Below, piece after piece: positions 1-7,458 of a DNA stretch of 64,000 nucleotides. Made by a program: the position numbers and the translations under genes. The stretch is from Vibrio neptunius (lineage in GTDB: Bacteria > Pseudomonadota > Gammaproteobacteria > Enterobacterales > Vibrionaceae). Where the stretch lies: assembly GCF_000967495.1 (NCBI RefSeq), contig NZ_JXXU01000030.1:1-64000 (forward strand), given 5' to 3'. Within the stretch, counting starts at the first letter, position 1, and every line of letters starts with the position of its first letter. The notes under the pieces were generated by a model. The model ran no database searches, had not been told where the DNA came from, and saw only the letters and a program-made list of their open reading frames with translations.

Positions 1-495
1 ATGCCAAAGCTCACGGCCGATCATGTTCTGAAAGTCCTCAATTCTATTTGTTACCGTATTCACACCGAGCCTGAATCGATGCGCTCCCATATGCGTGATT
101 TATCGACGCTGCTCTATGGGGCCGACCCTAAACAAGCGTCCAAATATAGCTGGCTCGAAGCGTTTATTAGACAAGCGCAACTCAACCGCTTCACCGAGCA
201 CTGCTCCCCGTCTCGTGATACTCCTGACCTTTGTTTAGTCAAGATGCAGAACCAAAATGCGTATAATTTATGTTTTACCCAAGATGTCGATCAATGTATT
301 TGTCATTTGCAGTCTTTGTGCGCGCAGCCGATTGAACTGGTGGCATACGGGAAGGCCAAACTGAGCCCAGATGCACTGCTTGAGGTACTCTCTGAACCGC
401 AGATCCAAAAGAACCGCTGGTTTCCGTTGAGCGATAGTCAGCGAGATGGCATCGTTAAGACGCTCAAGGCAGAGCAAACTCTCACCTCGCGTTGA
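1..495 (+). CDS. Unidentified protein, possibly 5'-truncated
   Basis: This 164-residue reading frame begins exactly at the window edge, so the first ATG may be an internal methionine of a longer gene. I do not recognise the family. The product looks soluble and cytoplasmic, with mixed helix-forming sequence, several cysteines (around residues 17, 68, 78, 91, 99, 101 and 107) and no signal peptide or membrane segment. It ends at a TGA just before a structured intergenic stretch and faces the immunity array on the opposite strand. Nothing in its sequence links it to the T6SS genes. Confidence 0.5.
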   Translation: MPKLTADHVLKVLNSICYRIHTEPESMRSHMRDLSTLLYGADPKQASKYSWLEAFIRQAQLNRFTEHCSPSRDTPDLCLVKMQNQNAYNLCFTQDVDQCICHLQSLCAQPIELVAYGKAKLSPDALLEVLSEPQIQKNRWFPLSDSQRDGIVKTLKAEQTLTSR

Positions 496-734
496 TTGTT
501 TTTCAATGGGCAGGTAACAAACCATACAGGTTTGGAGGCGGTGGTTCGCCCTAAGCCTTTTAGTCGGCTAGCGCGGATATGCCCCATTGTGTTTCAAGCA
601 CAGGCTCCAAGCCCGGGCAACACTGCTGTTTTGGCTTAAATTTGATGTCTGAAAAACGATTTATTGGTGAGTTATTGGTGTGTGTCCTAAATATAAAATA
701 TAAAAGGCTTGCTGTTTAGGAAACCTGTGAATAC
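496..734. other. Intergenic, potential four-way RNA junction
   Basis: No gene is visible here. Positions 504-512 and 580-589 can pair (CAATGGGCA with TGCCCCATTG, one bulged C). They enclose three small hairpins at 518-534 (CAAACC/GGTTTG), 537-550 (GGCG/CGCC) and 554-569 (AGCC/GGCT), so a cloverleaf-like fold is possible. It lacks tRNA consensus features such as a proper anticodon arm or CCA end. From about 700 the sequence becomes a degenerate copy of the conserved spacer found after each immunity gene. Confidence 0.25.
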
Positions 735-1466
735 TTACTCTTCCTCGACAACAGTAATAAAGGGGGCTAAGTGTTTTACTATTTGAGCTTGCTCCTCGTG
801 GGAGGCGGCATAACTTGACAAGTAAAAGTTTACATTGGCGTTATAAAGGTCTTCTTCACTGTCATCGTCATTATCATCCATTTCGATCATTGGGAACATA
901 TGCCAATGAACAAGGTTGTTTTTATATTGGATGCCTGCAATGTAGAATTGATAGTTAAGCAAAGAATTAAACGGCAACACTCGCTGCCTAGGTATATTGA
1001 CTACTCCGGCCATTTTAAACGACATTAACAGCCCAGCGCCGGCGCCAACAAACATCATCGGCCCCACCAGCACCACACCGATAAGCGAAATAGCAACGCC
1101 CACATAGCCCGAGTAGCGTAAGGCGGCAAAGCAGGCGTCAGGGACCAGAGTCAGCTCGGTGACTATCATGCCTTTTTCGGTTAAGGTCACGGTTTGTTTT
1201 ACATCTGGGTTACCAGCGTAATAGTAGTAACTACTCAGCGCGAAAACGAACAATGAAAATGCAATTATTCCAATCCATCCTAATTGGGAGCCAATCCACA
1301 AAATAAAGCTAGCTGTCGCTAGCCATATTATGATTGCCCCATAATCGGTAGGCGGCACTTTGACTACTTCAAATTGATAGACTACCTTGGCATCTTGTAC
1401 CGCTTGCTGCTGGGCTTGTTGATACTCTGGGGTTAGCTCCGGTAACGAGTCAACAGATACATACAT
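735..1466 (-). CDS. TsiV2-like immunity protein, copy 1 (distal end)
   Basis: This is the last copy in transcription order, 243 residues. Hydrophobic segments lie at about 43-62, 64-83 and 121-150, separated by a short loop with AGNPD near 84-88. The C-terminal ~75 residues are polar with an acidic run (DDNDDD near 197-202), which suggests a soluble recognition domain. It is identical to copy 7 except for seven substitutions, all between residues 89 and 173; here the core carries the rarer residues (V89, V122, V124, I158). Its ribosome binding site is weaker (GATGGTG) than the GGAGG of the other copies because copy 2 ends just upstream. The immunity role is inferred from position and membrane topology. 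Confidence 0.75.
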   Translation of the reverse strand: MYVSVDSLPELTPEYQQAQQQAVQDAKVVYQFEVVKVPPTDYGAIIIWLATASFILWIGSQLGWIGIIAFSLFVFALSSYYYYAGNPDVKQTVTLTEKGMIVTELTLVPDACFAALRYSGYVGVAISLIGVVLVGPMMFVGAGAGLLMSFKMAGVVNIPRQRVLPFNSLLNYQFYIAGIQYKNNLVHWHMFPMIEMDDNDDDSEEDLYNANVNFYLSSYAASHEEQAQIVKHLAPFITVVEEE

Positions 1467-1483
1467 TAGTTAGGCACCATCAA

Positions 1484-2224
1484 CTACAGATGGTAGTAGT
1501 CTTCATGTTCAACTTTGATGAACCTCTTCAAGTGGCGCATCATTTCTATTTGCTCTTGCTCTGTACTGGCATAGGTCAGGAAATAAAATTCTTTGTTATC
1601 GCTGAACAGGTCATCCTTTTCACCACCGTCATTTTCTAGCCTTATACGAGGCACGACTCGCCGAAGAATGAGGTTATTTTTGAACTTCATACATTGATTG
1701 TCAGCCATTTCATATTCAATGTTAGGATTGAAAGGGCGAACTCTGATTCTAGGTTGATTAGTAACCCCAGCCATTTTAAACGACATTAATAGCCCAGCGC
1801 CGGCGCCAACAAACATCATCGGCCCCACCAGCACCACACCAATAAGCGAAATAGCAATACCGGCATAGCCAGAGTAACGTAAAGCAGCAAAGCAGGCGTC
1901 AGGGACGAGAGTCAGGTCTGTGACTATTATCCCTTTTTCGGTTAGGGTTACTGTTTGTTTTGTATCTGGGTTGCCAGCGTAGTAGTAACTACTCAGCGCG
2001 AAGACAAGTATGGAAAACAAGACAATGCCAACCCACCCTATTAAAGAGCCTAACCACAAAAGTAGGCCAGCTGTCGCTACCCATATCGAGATTGCCCAAT
2101 AATCAGTAGCAGGAACTATCACCTCTTCAAATTGATAGACCACCTTGGCATCTTGTACCGCTTGAAGCTGGGCTTGTTGATACTCTGGGGTTAGCTCTGG
2201 CAAAGCGTCTAAAGATATATACAT
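1484..2224 (-). CDS. TsiV2-like immunity protein, copy 2 (divergent C-terminus)
   Basis: A 246-residue copy with the same three-segment membrane core and the N-terminal variant IVPATDY. It has only three tyrosines before AGNPD where most copies have four or YLYY. Its C-terminal domain is unlike any other in the array: FNPNIEYEM replaces the usual FNSLL or FAPNA start, and it ends in HEDYYHL rather than VVEEE or LTEEE. It stops 17 bp before copy 1, so the usual 124-bp spacer is missing here, as if a recombination joint fell at this junction. A different C-terminal segment could mean specificity for a different effector variant; that is inference. Confidence 0.7.
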   Translation of the reverse strand: MYISLDALPELTPEYQQAQLQAVQDAKVVYQFEEVIVPATDYWAISIWVATAGLLLWLGSLIGWVGIVLFSILVFALSSYYYAGNPDTKQTVTLTEKGIIVTDLTLVPDACFAALRYSGYAGIAISLIGVVLVGPMMFVGAGAGLLMSFKMAGVTNQPRIRVRPFNPNIEYEMADNQCMKFKNNLILRRVVPRIRLENDGGEKDDLFSDNKEFYFLTYASTEQEQIEMMRHLKRFIKVEHEDYYHL

Positions 2225-2349
2225 CAGTTAGGCACCTCCACTTGTACCTGATAGCTGTTACTTCTTGTTTAGCACGCACTCTCTAGCTCGCGGAACCCAC
2301 TTACACCGCCAGCACACATAGGCTTGCTGTTTAGGAAGCCTGTGAATGC

Positions 2350-3081
2350 TCACTCTTCTTCTGTAAGGATAACCAATTGTTTTAAGTGTTTTAAAAACTG
2401 TTCTTGCACTTCAGGAGAAGCGATACAGCAAAAGGAATAAAATATCCTATTTTCCCGATAAATCGCCTTCTTCTCTTCACTCTCCACTGCTTTTTCTATC
2501 TTCGGCAACAATTGGGATTCAATCAGTCCGTGTTTATAACGGCCTTCAGGAACGATATAAATGCTATAACTTGCGTTAGGGGCAAAAGGCCGCACTCGCT
2601 GCCTAGGTCTATTGACTACACCGGCCATTTTAAACGACATTAATAGCCCAGCGCCGGCGCCAACGAACATCATCGGCCCGACCAGCACCACACCGATAAG
2701 CGAAATAGCAATACCGGCATAGCCAGAGTAACGTAAAGCAGCAAAGCAGGCGTCAGGGACGAGAGTAAGCTCGGTGACTATTATCCCTTTTTCGGTTAAG
2801 GTTACTGTTTGTTTTGTATCTGGGTTGCCGGCGTAATATAAGTAGCTAGCCAAAGCAAAAGCAAGCAAGGTAAACACCGTCATTCCAAGCCACCCTAGTA
2901 GTGTGCCTAACCACAAAATAAAGCCCACTAACACTAGCCATAGTAAGATTGCCCCATAGTCGGTAGCAGGAACTATCACCTCTTCAAATTGATAGACCAC
3001 CTTGGCATCTTGTACCGCTTGAAGCTGGGCTTTTCGATACTCTGGGGTCAGCTCTGGTAACGAGTCTACAGGCACATCCAT
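2350..3081 (-). CDS. TsiV2-like immunity protein, copy 3
   Basis: A 243-residue copy starting MDVPVDSLPE, shared with copy 4. Its first two membrane segments belong to the common GW type (LGTLLGWLG). The C-terminal domain starts FAPNASY and ends VILTEEE. Compared with copy 4 it is almost identical before residue 43 and after the AGNPD motif, yet the two membrane helices between differ completely, the clearest segment swap in the array. A GGAGG site precedes the ATG with 9-10 bases between. Confidence 0.75.
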   Translation of the reverse strand: MDVPVDSLPELTPEYRKAQLQAVQDAKVVYQFEEVIVPATDYGAILLWLVLVGFILWLGTLLGWLGMTVFTLLAFALASYLYYAGNPDTKQTVTLTEKGIIVTELTLVPDACFAALRYSGYAGIAISLIGVVLVGPMMFVGAGAGLLMSFKMAGVVNRPRQRVRPFAPNASYSIYIVPEGRYKHGLIESQLLPKIEKAVESEEKKAIYRENRIFYSFCCIASPEVQEQFLKHLKQLVILTEEE

Positions 3082-3205
3082 TAGTTAGGCACCTCCATTT
3101 GTACCTGATTAGCTGTTACTTCGTGTTTAGCGCACTCTCTAGCTCGCCGAACCCAATTACACCGCCAGCACACATAGGCTTGCTGTTCAGAAAGCCTGTA
3201 AATAC

Positions 3206-3949
3206 TTACTCTTCTTCTGTAAGGGTAACCAATTGTTTTAAGTGTTTTAAAAACTGTTCTTGCACTTCAGGAGAAGCGATACAGCAAAAGGAATAAAATA
3301 TCCTATTTTCCCGATAAATCGCCTTATTCTCTTCACTATCCACTGCTTTTTCTATCTTCGGCAACAATTGGGATTCAATCAGTCCGTGTTTATAACGGCC
3401 TTCAGGAACGATATAAATGCTATAACTTGCGTTAGGGGCAAAAGGCCGCACTCGCTGCCTAGGTCTATTGACTACACCAGCCATTTTAAACGACATTAAT
3501 AGCCCAGCGCCGGCGCCAACAAACATCATCGGCCCAACCAGCACCACACCAATAAGCGAAATAGCAATACCGGCATAACCAGAGTAACGTAAGGCAGCAA
3601 AGCAGGCATCAGGGACTAAAGTCAGCTCGGTGACTATTATCCCTTTTTCGGTTAGGGTTACTTTTTGTTGTGTATCTGGGTTACCGGCAAAATAGCAGTA
3701 CGTCAGAAAGCCTCCGGAAAACAATATAACCAGAAGAACACCTGCCCAGAGACCGTCTTGTACTGCGATCCACATCATCCATAAGGAAAATAAGCCAAAC
3801 AACGACCATATAGAAATTGTGCCGTAATCGGTAGCAGGAACTATCACCTCTTCAAATTGATAGACTACCTTGGCATCTTGTACCGCTTGAAGCTGGGCTT
3901 GTCGATACTCTGGGGTCAGCTCTGGTAACGAGTCTACAGGCACATCCAT
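3206..3949 (-). CDS. TsiV2-like immunity protein, copy 4
   Basis: A 247-residue copy. The N-terminal ~42 residues and everything from AGNPD onward closely match copy 3, with small changes such as TQQK for TKQT and VTLTEEE for VILTEEE. The first two helices are instead of the SLFG...DGLW type otherwise seen only in copy 5, which adds four residues. This copy is a recombinant of the two helix types on the same ends, and the helices may therefore evolve independently of the C-terminal domain. Confidence 0.75.
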   Translation of the reverse strand: MDVPVDSLPELTPEYRQAQLQAVQDAKVVYQFEEVIVPATDYGTISIWSLFGLFSLWMMWIAVQDGLWAGVLLVILFSGGFLTYCYFAGNPDTQQKVTLTEKGIIVTELTLVPDACFAALRYSGYAGIAISLIGVVLVGPMMFVGAGAGLLMSFKMAGVVNRPRQRVRPFAPNASYSIYIVPEGRYKHGLIESQLLPKIEKAVDSEENKAIYRENRIFYSFCCIASPEVQEQFLKHLKQLVTLTEEE

Positions 3950-4073
3950 TAGTTAGGCACCTCCATTTGTACCTGATTAGCTGTTACTTCGTGTTTAGCG
4001 CACTCTATAGCTCGCCGAACCCAATTACACCGCCAGCAAACACAGGCTTGCTGTTTAGGAAGCCCGTGAATAC

Positions 4074-4823
4074 TTACTCTTCCTCGACAACAGTAATAAA
4101 GGGGGCTAAGTGTTTTACGATTGTAGCTTGCTCCTCGAGGGAGGCGGCATAGCTTAAAAAGTAAAAGTTTCGATTGGAGCGATAAAGGTCTCTACCTTCT
4201 TCATCATCCTCAGCATGAACCATTTCGATCATTGGGGACATATGCCACTGAACAAGGTTGTTTTTATATTGGATGCAAGGTGCAATACGAAATTCATAGT
4301 TAAGCAGAGAATTAAACGGCAACACCCGCTGCCTAGGTCTATTGACTACTCCGGCCATTTTAAACGACATCAATAGCCCAGCGCCGGCGCCAACAAACAT
4401 CATCGGCCCGACCAGCACCACACCGATAAGCGAAATAGCAATACCAGCATAGCCCGAGTAACGTAAGGCGGCAAAGCAGGCATCAGGGACGAGAGTCAGG
4501 TCTGTGACTATCATCCCTTTTTCGGTTAAGGTTACTGTTTGTTTTGTATCTGGGTTACCAGCGTAATATAAGTACGACAGTATACCGGCAGTCAAACATA
4601 AAATAATGACAGCGAGCGTCCAGAGGCCATCGGATACCGCCCACCATACAAGCCATAAAGAACCTGCCCCAAACAACGACCATAAAGAAATAGTCCAGTA
4701 ATCGGTAGGAGGCACCTTTACCACTTCAAATTGATAGACTAACTTGGCATCTTGTACCGCTTGCTGCTGGGCTTGTTGATACTCTGGGGTCAGCTCTGGT
4801 AACGTGTCTACAGATACATACAT
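4074..4823 (-). CDS. TsiV2-like immunity protein, copy 5
   Basis: The longest copy at 249 residues. It carries the SLFG...DGLW helix type (WWAVSDGLW near residues 59-67) joined to the KVPPTDY N-terminus and to the acidic C-terminal type with VHAEDDEEGRD. From the shared core to residue ~230 it is essentially the same as copy 6, differing near the end (ATIVKHLAPFITV here, ARIVKHLAPFLNV there). It therefore shares its helices with copy 4 and its C-terminus with copy 6. Confidence 0.75.
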   Translation of the reverse strand: MYVSVDTLPELTPEYQQAQQQAVQDAKLVYQFEVVKVPPTDYWTISLWSLFGAGSLWLVWWAVSDGLWTLAVIILCLTAGILSYLYYAGNPDTKQTVTLTEKGMIVTDLTLVPDACFAALRYSGYAGIAISLIGVVLVGPMMFVGAGAGLLMSFKMAGVVNRPRQRVLPFNSLLNYEFRIAPCIQYKNNLVQWHMSPMIEMVHAEDDEEGRDLYRSNRNFYFLSYAASLEEQATIVKHLAPFITVVEEE

Positions 4824-4947
4824 CAGTTAGGCACCTCCACTTGTACCTGATAGCTGTTACTTCGTGTTTAGCGCACTCTATAGCTAGGCGACAGCCACTT
4901 ACACCGCCAGCACACATAGGCTTGCTGTTCAGAAAGCCTGTAAATGC

Positions 4948-5685
4948 TTACTCTTCCTCGACAACATTAAGAAAGGGGGCTAAGTGTTTTACTATTCGAG
5001 CTTGCTCCTCGAGGGAGGCGGCATAACTTAAAAAGTAAAAGTTTCGATTGGAGCGATAAAGGTCTCTACCTTCTTCATCATCCTCAGCATGAACCATTTC
5101 GATCATTGGGGACATATGCCACTGAACAAGGTTGTTTTTATATTGGATGCAAGGTGCAATACGAAATTCATAGTTAAGCAAAGAATTAAACGGCAACACT
5201 CGCTGCCGAGGTCTATTGACTACTCCGGCCATTTTAAACGACATTAACAGCCCAGCGCCGGCGCCAACAAACATCATCGGCCCGACCAGCACCACACCGA
5301 TAAGCGAAATAGCAATACCGGCATAGCCAGAGTAACGTAAAGCAGCAAAGCAGGCATCAGGGACGAGAGTCAGGTCTGTGACTATCATCCCTTTTTCGGT
5401 TAGGGTTACTGTTTGTTTTGTATCTGGATTGCCGGCGTAGTAGTAGTAACTACTCAGCGCGAAGACAAGTATGGAAAACAAAACAATGCCAACCCATCCT
5501 ACTAGGGTGCCAACCCAAAAAATAAAGCCAGCGGTCACTAGCCATATTATGATTGCCCCATAATCGGTAGGAGGCACTTTTACTACTTCAAATTGATAGA
5601 CCACCTTGGCATCTTGTACCGCTTGCTGTTGGGCTTGTTGATACTCTGGGGTCAGCTCCGGTAACGAGTCTACAGATACATACAT
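4948..5685 (-). CDS. TsiV2-like immunity protein, copy 6
   Basis: A 245-residue copy with the GW helix type (WVGTLVGWVG) and the same C-terminal domain as copy 5. The second helix (IVLFSILVFALSSYYYY) matches copies 2 and 8, whereas the first resembles copies 1 and 7, so recombination may also fall between helices 1 and 2. It ends LNVVEEE, shared with copy 8. Confidence 0.75.
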   Translation of the reverse strand: MYVSVDSLPELTPEYQQAQQQAVQDAKVVYQFEVVKVPPTDYGAIIIWLVTAGFIFWVGTLVGWVGIVLFSILVFALSSYYYYAGNPDTKQTVTLTEKGMIVTDLTLVPDACFAALRYSGYAGIAISLIGVVLVGPMMFVGAGAGLLMSFKMAGVVNRPRQRVLPFNSLLNYEFRIAPCIQYKNNLVQWHMSPMIEMVHAEDDEEGRDLYRSNRNFYFLSYAASLEEQARIVKHLAPFLNVVEEE

Positions 5686-5809
5686 TAGTTAGGCACCTCC
5701 ACTTGTACCTGATAGCTGTTACTTGGTGTTTAGCGCACTCTCTAGCTCGCCGACAACCACTTACACCGCCTGCACACACAGGCTAGCTATTTAGGAAGCC
5801 CGTGAATAT

Positions 5810-6541
5810 TTACTCTTCCTCGACAACAGTAATAAAGGGGGCTAAGTGTTTTACTATTTGAGCTTGCTCCTCGTGGGAGGCGGCATAACTTGACAAGTAA
5901 AAGTTTACATTGGCGTTATAAAGGTCTTCTTCACTGTCATCGTCATTATCATCCATTTCGATCATTGGGAACATATGCCAATGAACAAGGTTGTTTTTAT
6001 ATTGGATGCCTGCAATGTAAAACTCATAGTTAAGTAGAGAGTTAAACGGCAATACTCGCTGCCTAGGTCTATTGACTACTCCGGCCATTTTAAACGACAT
6101 CAATAGACCAGCGCCGGCGCCAACAAACATCATCGGCCCCACCAGCACCACACCGATAAGCGAAATAGCAATACCGGCATAGCCATAGTAACGTAAAGCA
6201 GCAAAGCAGGCGTCAGGGACGAGAGTCAGGTCTGTGACTATCATACCTTTTTCGGTTAGGGTTACTGTTTGTTTTGTATCTGGGTTGCCAGCGTAGTAAT
6301 AGTAACTACTCAGCGCGAAAACGAACAATGAAAATGCAATTATTCCAATCCATCCTAATTGGGAGCCAATCCACAAAATAAAGCTAGCTGTCGCTAGCCA
6401 TATTATGATTGCCCCATAATCGGTAGGCGGCACTTTTACTACTTCAAATTGATAGACTACCTTAGCATCTTGTACCGCTTGCTGCTGGGCTTGTTGATAC
6501 TCTGGAGTCAATTCTGGTAACGAGTCTACAGATACATACAT
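5810..6541 (-). CDS. TsiV2-like immunity protein, copy 7
   Basis: A 243-residue copy, identical to copy 1 over residues 1-88 and 174-243 but carrying the array-consensus core between (T89, D104, A122, I124, R158). It has one unusual tyrosine at 119 (RYYGY instead of RYSGY). The identical flanks with a different core fit gene conversion of the core, or a recent duplication of the whole unit followed by conversion. Confidence 0.75.
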   Translation of the reverse strand: MYVSVDSLPELTPEYQQAQQQAVQDAKVVYQFEVVKVPPTDYGAIIIWLATASFILWIGSQLGWIGIIAFSLFVFALSSYYYYAGNPDTKQTVTLTEKGMIVTDLTLVPDACFAALRYYGYAGIAISLIGVVLVGPMMFVGAGAGLLMSFKMAGVVNRPRQRVLPFNSLLNYEFYIAGIQYKNNLVHWHMFPMIEMDDNDDDSEEDLYNANVNFYLSSYAASHEEQAQIVKHLAPFITVVEEE

Positions 6542-6666
6542 TAGTTAGGCACCTCCATTTGTACCTGATAGCTGTTACTTCTTGTTTAGCACGCACTCTC
6601 TAGCTCGCCGAACCCAATTACACCGCCAGCACACATAGGCTTGCTGTTTAGGAAGCCCGTGAATAC

Positions 6667-7404
6667 TTACTCTTCCTCGACAACATTAAGAAAAGGGGCT
6701 AAGTGTTTTACGATTCGAGCTTGCTCTTCATACGAAGCGGCAAAATACAAAAAGTAAAAGTTTCGATTGGAGCGATAAAGGTTTCTTGCTTCTTCGTCAT
6801 CCTCATCATGATCCATTTCGATCATTGGGGACATATGCCACTGAACAAGGTTGTTTTTATATTTTATAGCGGGTGCGATATAAAACTCATAGCTAAGTAG
6901 AGAGTTAAACGGCAGCACCTGTTGCTTGGGTCTATTTACCACTCCGGCCATTTTAAACGACATTAATAGCCCAGCGCCGGCGCCAACAAACATCATTGGC
7001 CCGACCAGCACCACACCAATAATCGAAATAGCAATACCGGCATAGCCAGAATAACGTAAGGCGGCAAAGCAGGCATCAGGGACGAGAGTCAGGTCTGTGA
7101 CTATTATCCCTTTTTCGGTTAAGGTTACTGTTTGTTTTATATCTGGATTGCCAGCGTAGTAATAGTAACTGCTCAGCGCGAAGACAAGAATGGAAAACAA
7201 AACAATGCCTACCCAACCTATTAAAGAGCCTAACCACAAAAGTAGGACCGCTGTCGCTACCCATATCGAGATTGCCCAATAATCAATAGGCGGCACTTTG
7301 ACTACTTCAAATTGATAGATCACCTTGGCATCTTGTACCGCTTGCTGCTGGGCTTGTTGATACTCTGGGGTCAGTGCTGGTAACGAGTCTACAGACACAT
7401 CCAT
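6667..7404 (-). CDS. TsiV2-like immunity protein, copy 8 (effector-proximal)
   Basis: The copy directly downstream of the effector, 245 residues, 54 bp after its stop codon and preceded by a strong GGAGGAG site. By the usual gene order of T6SS effector-immunity pairs it is the best candidate for the cognate immunity protein. The helix type is GW (LGSLIGWVG), shared with copy 2. The C-terminus resembles copies 5 and 6 but has its own changes (YIAPAIKY, DHDEDDEEARN, YFAASYEEQ). It starts MDVSVDSLPAL, with alanine where the other copies have glutamate. Confidence 0.8.
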   Translation of the reverse strand: MDVSVDSLPALTPEYQQAQQQAVQDAKVIYQFEVVKVPPIDYWAISIWVATAVLLLWLGSLIGWVGIVLFSILVFALSSYYYYAGNPDIKQTVTLTEKGIIVTDLTLVPDACFAALRYSGYAGIAISIIGVVLVGPMMFVGAGAGLLMSFKMAGVVNRPKQQVLPFNSLLSYEFYIAPAIKYKNNLVQWHMSPMIEMDHDEDDEEARNLYRSNRNFYFLYFAASYEEQARIVKHLAPFLNVVEEE

Positions 7405-7458
7405 TAGTTAGGCTCCTCCACTTTTACCGGATAGGTTTTAATTTGCGATGGCATAAAG

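Larger units (their letters stand above)
700..7404 (-). repeat. Eight-copy tandem array of immunity-like genes
   Basis: Eight homologous genes sit head to tail on the minus strand with start-to-start periods of about 856-874 bp. The exception is the last pair in transcription order (copies 2 and 1), whose gap is only 17 bp. The other six gaps are 124-125 bp and nearly identical. Each holds a small hairpin soon after the stop codon (AGGCTT/AAGCCT) and a GGAGG ribosome binding site before the next ATG, with no T-run that would stop transcription. The hairpin persists, degenerate, beyond copy 1. The last ~35 bp of each spacer resembles the gap between the effector and copy 8, so the array probably grew by duplication from that first immunity gene. 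Confidence 0.9.

Noticed and set aside
537..550. tRNA-like T-arm (GGTTCGCC) in the cloverleaf candidate
   Set aside because: The other arms and the acceptor stem do not fit a tRNA; no anticodon stem of five pairs is present.
2404..5026. Repeated plus-strand reading frames inside the immunity array (e.g. 2404-2643, 3099-3296, 3967-4152)
   Set aside because: They recur only because the opposite-strand unit is repeated; they have no ribosome binding sites or recognisable products.
2225..6666. 124-bp spacers as integron attC (VCR-like) sites
   Set aside because: The length and a GTTAGGC motif recall Vibrio integron repeats, but there is no matching inverted core pair at the other end, no long imperfect hairpin, and all genes between are homologous copies, not varied cassettes.
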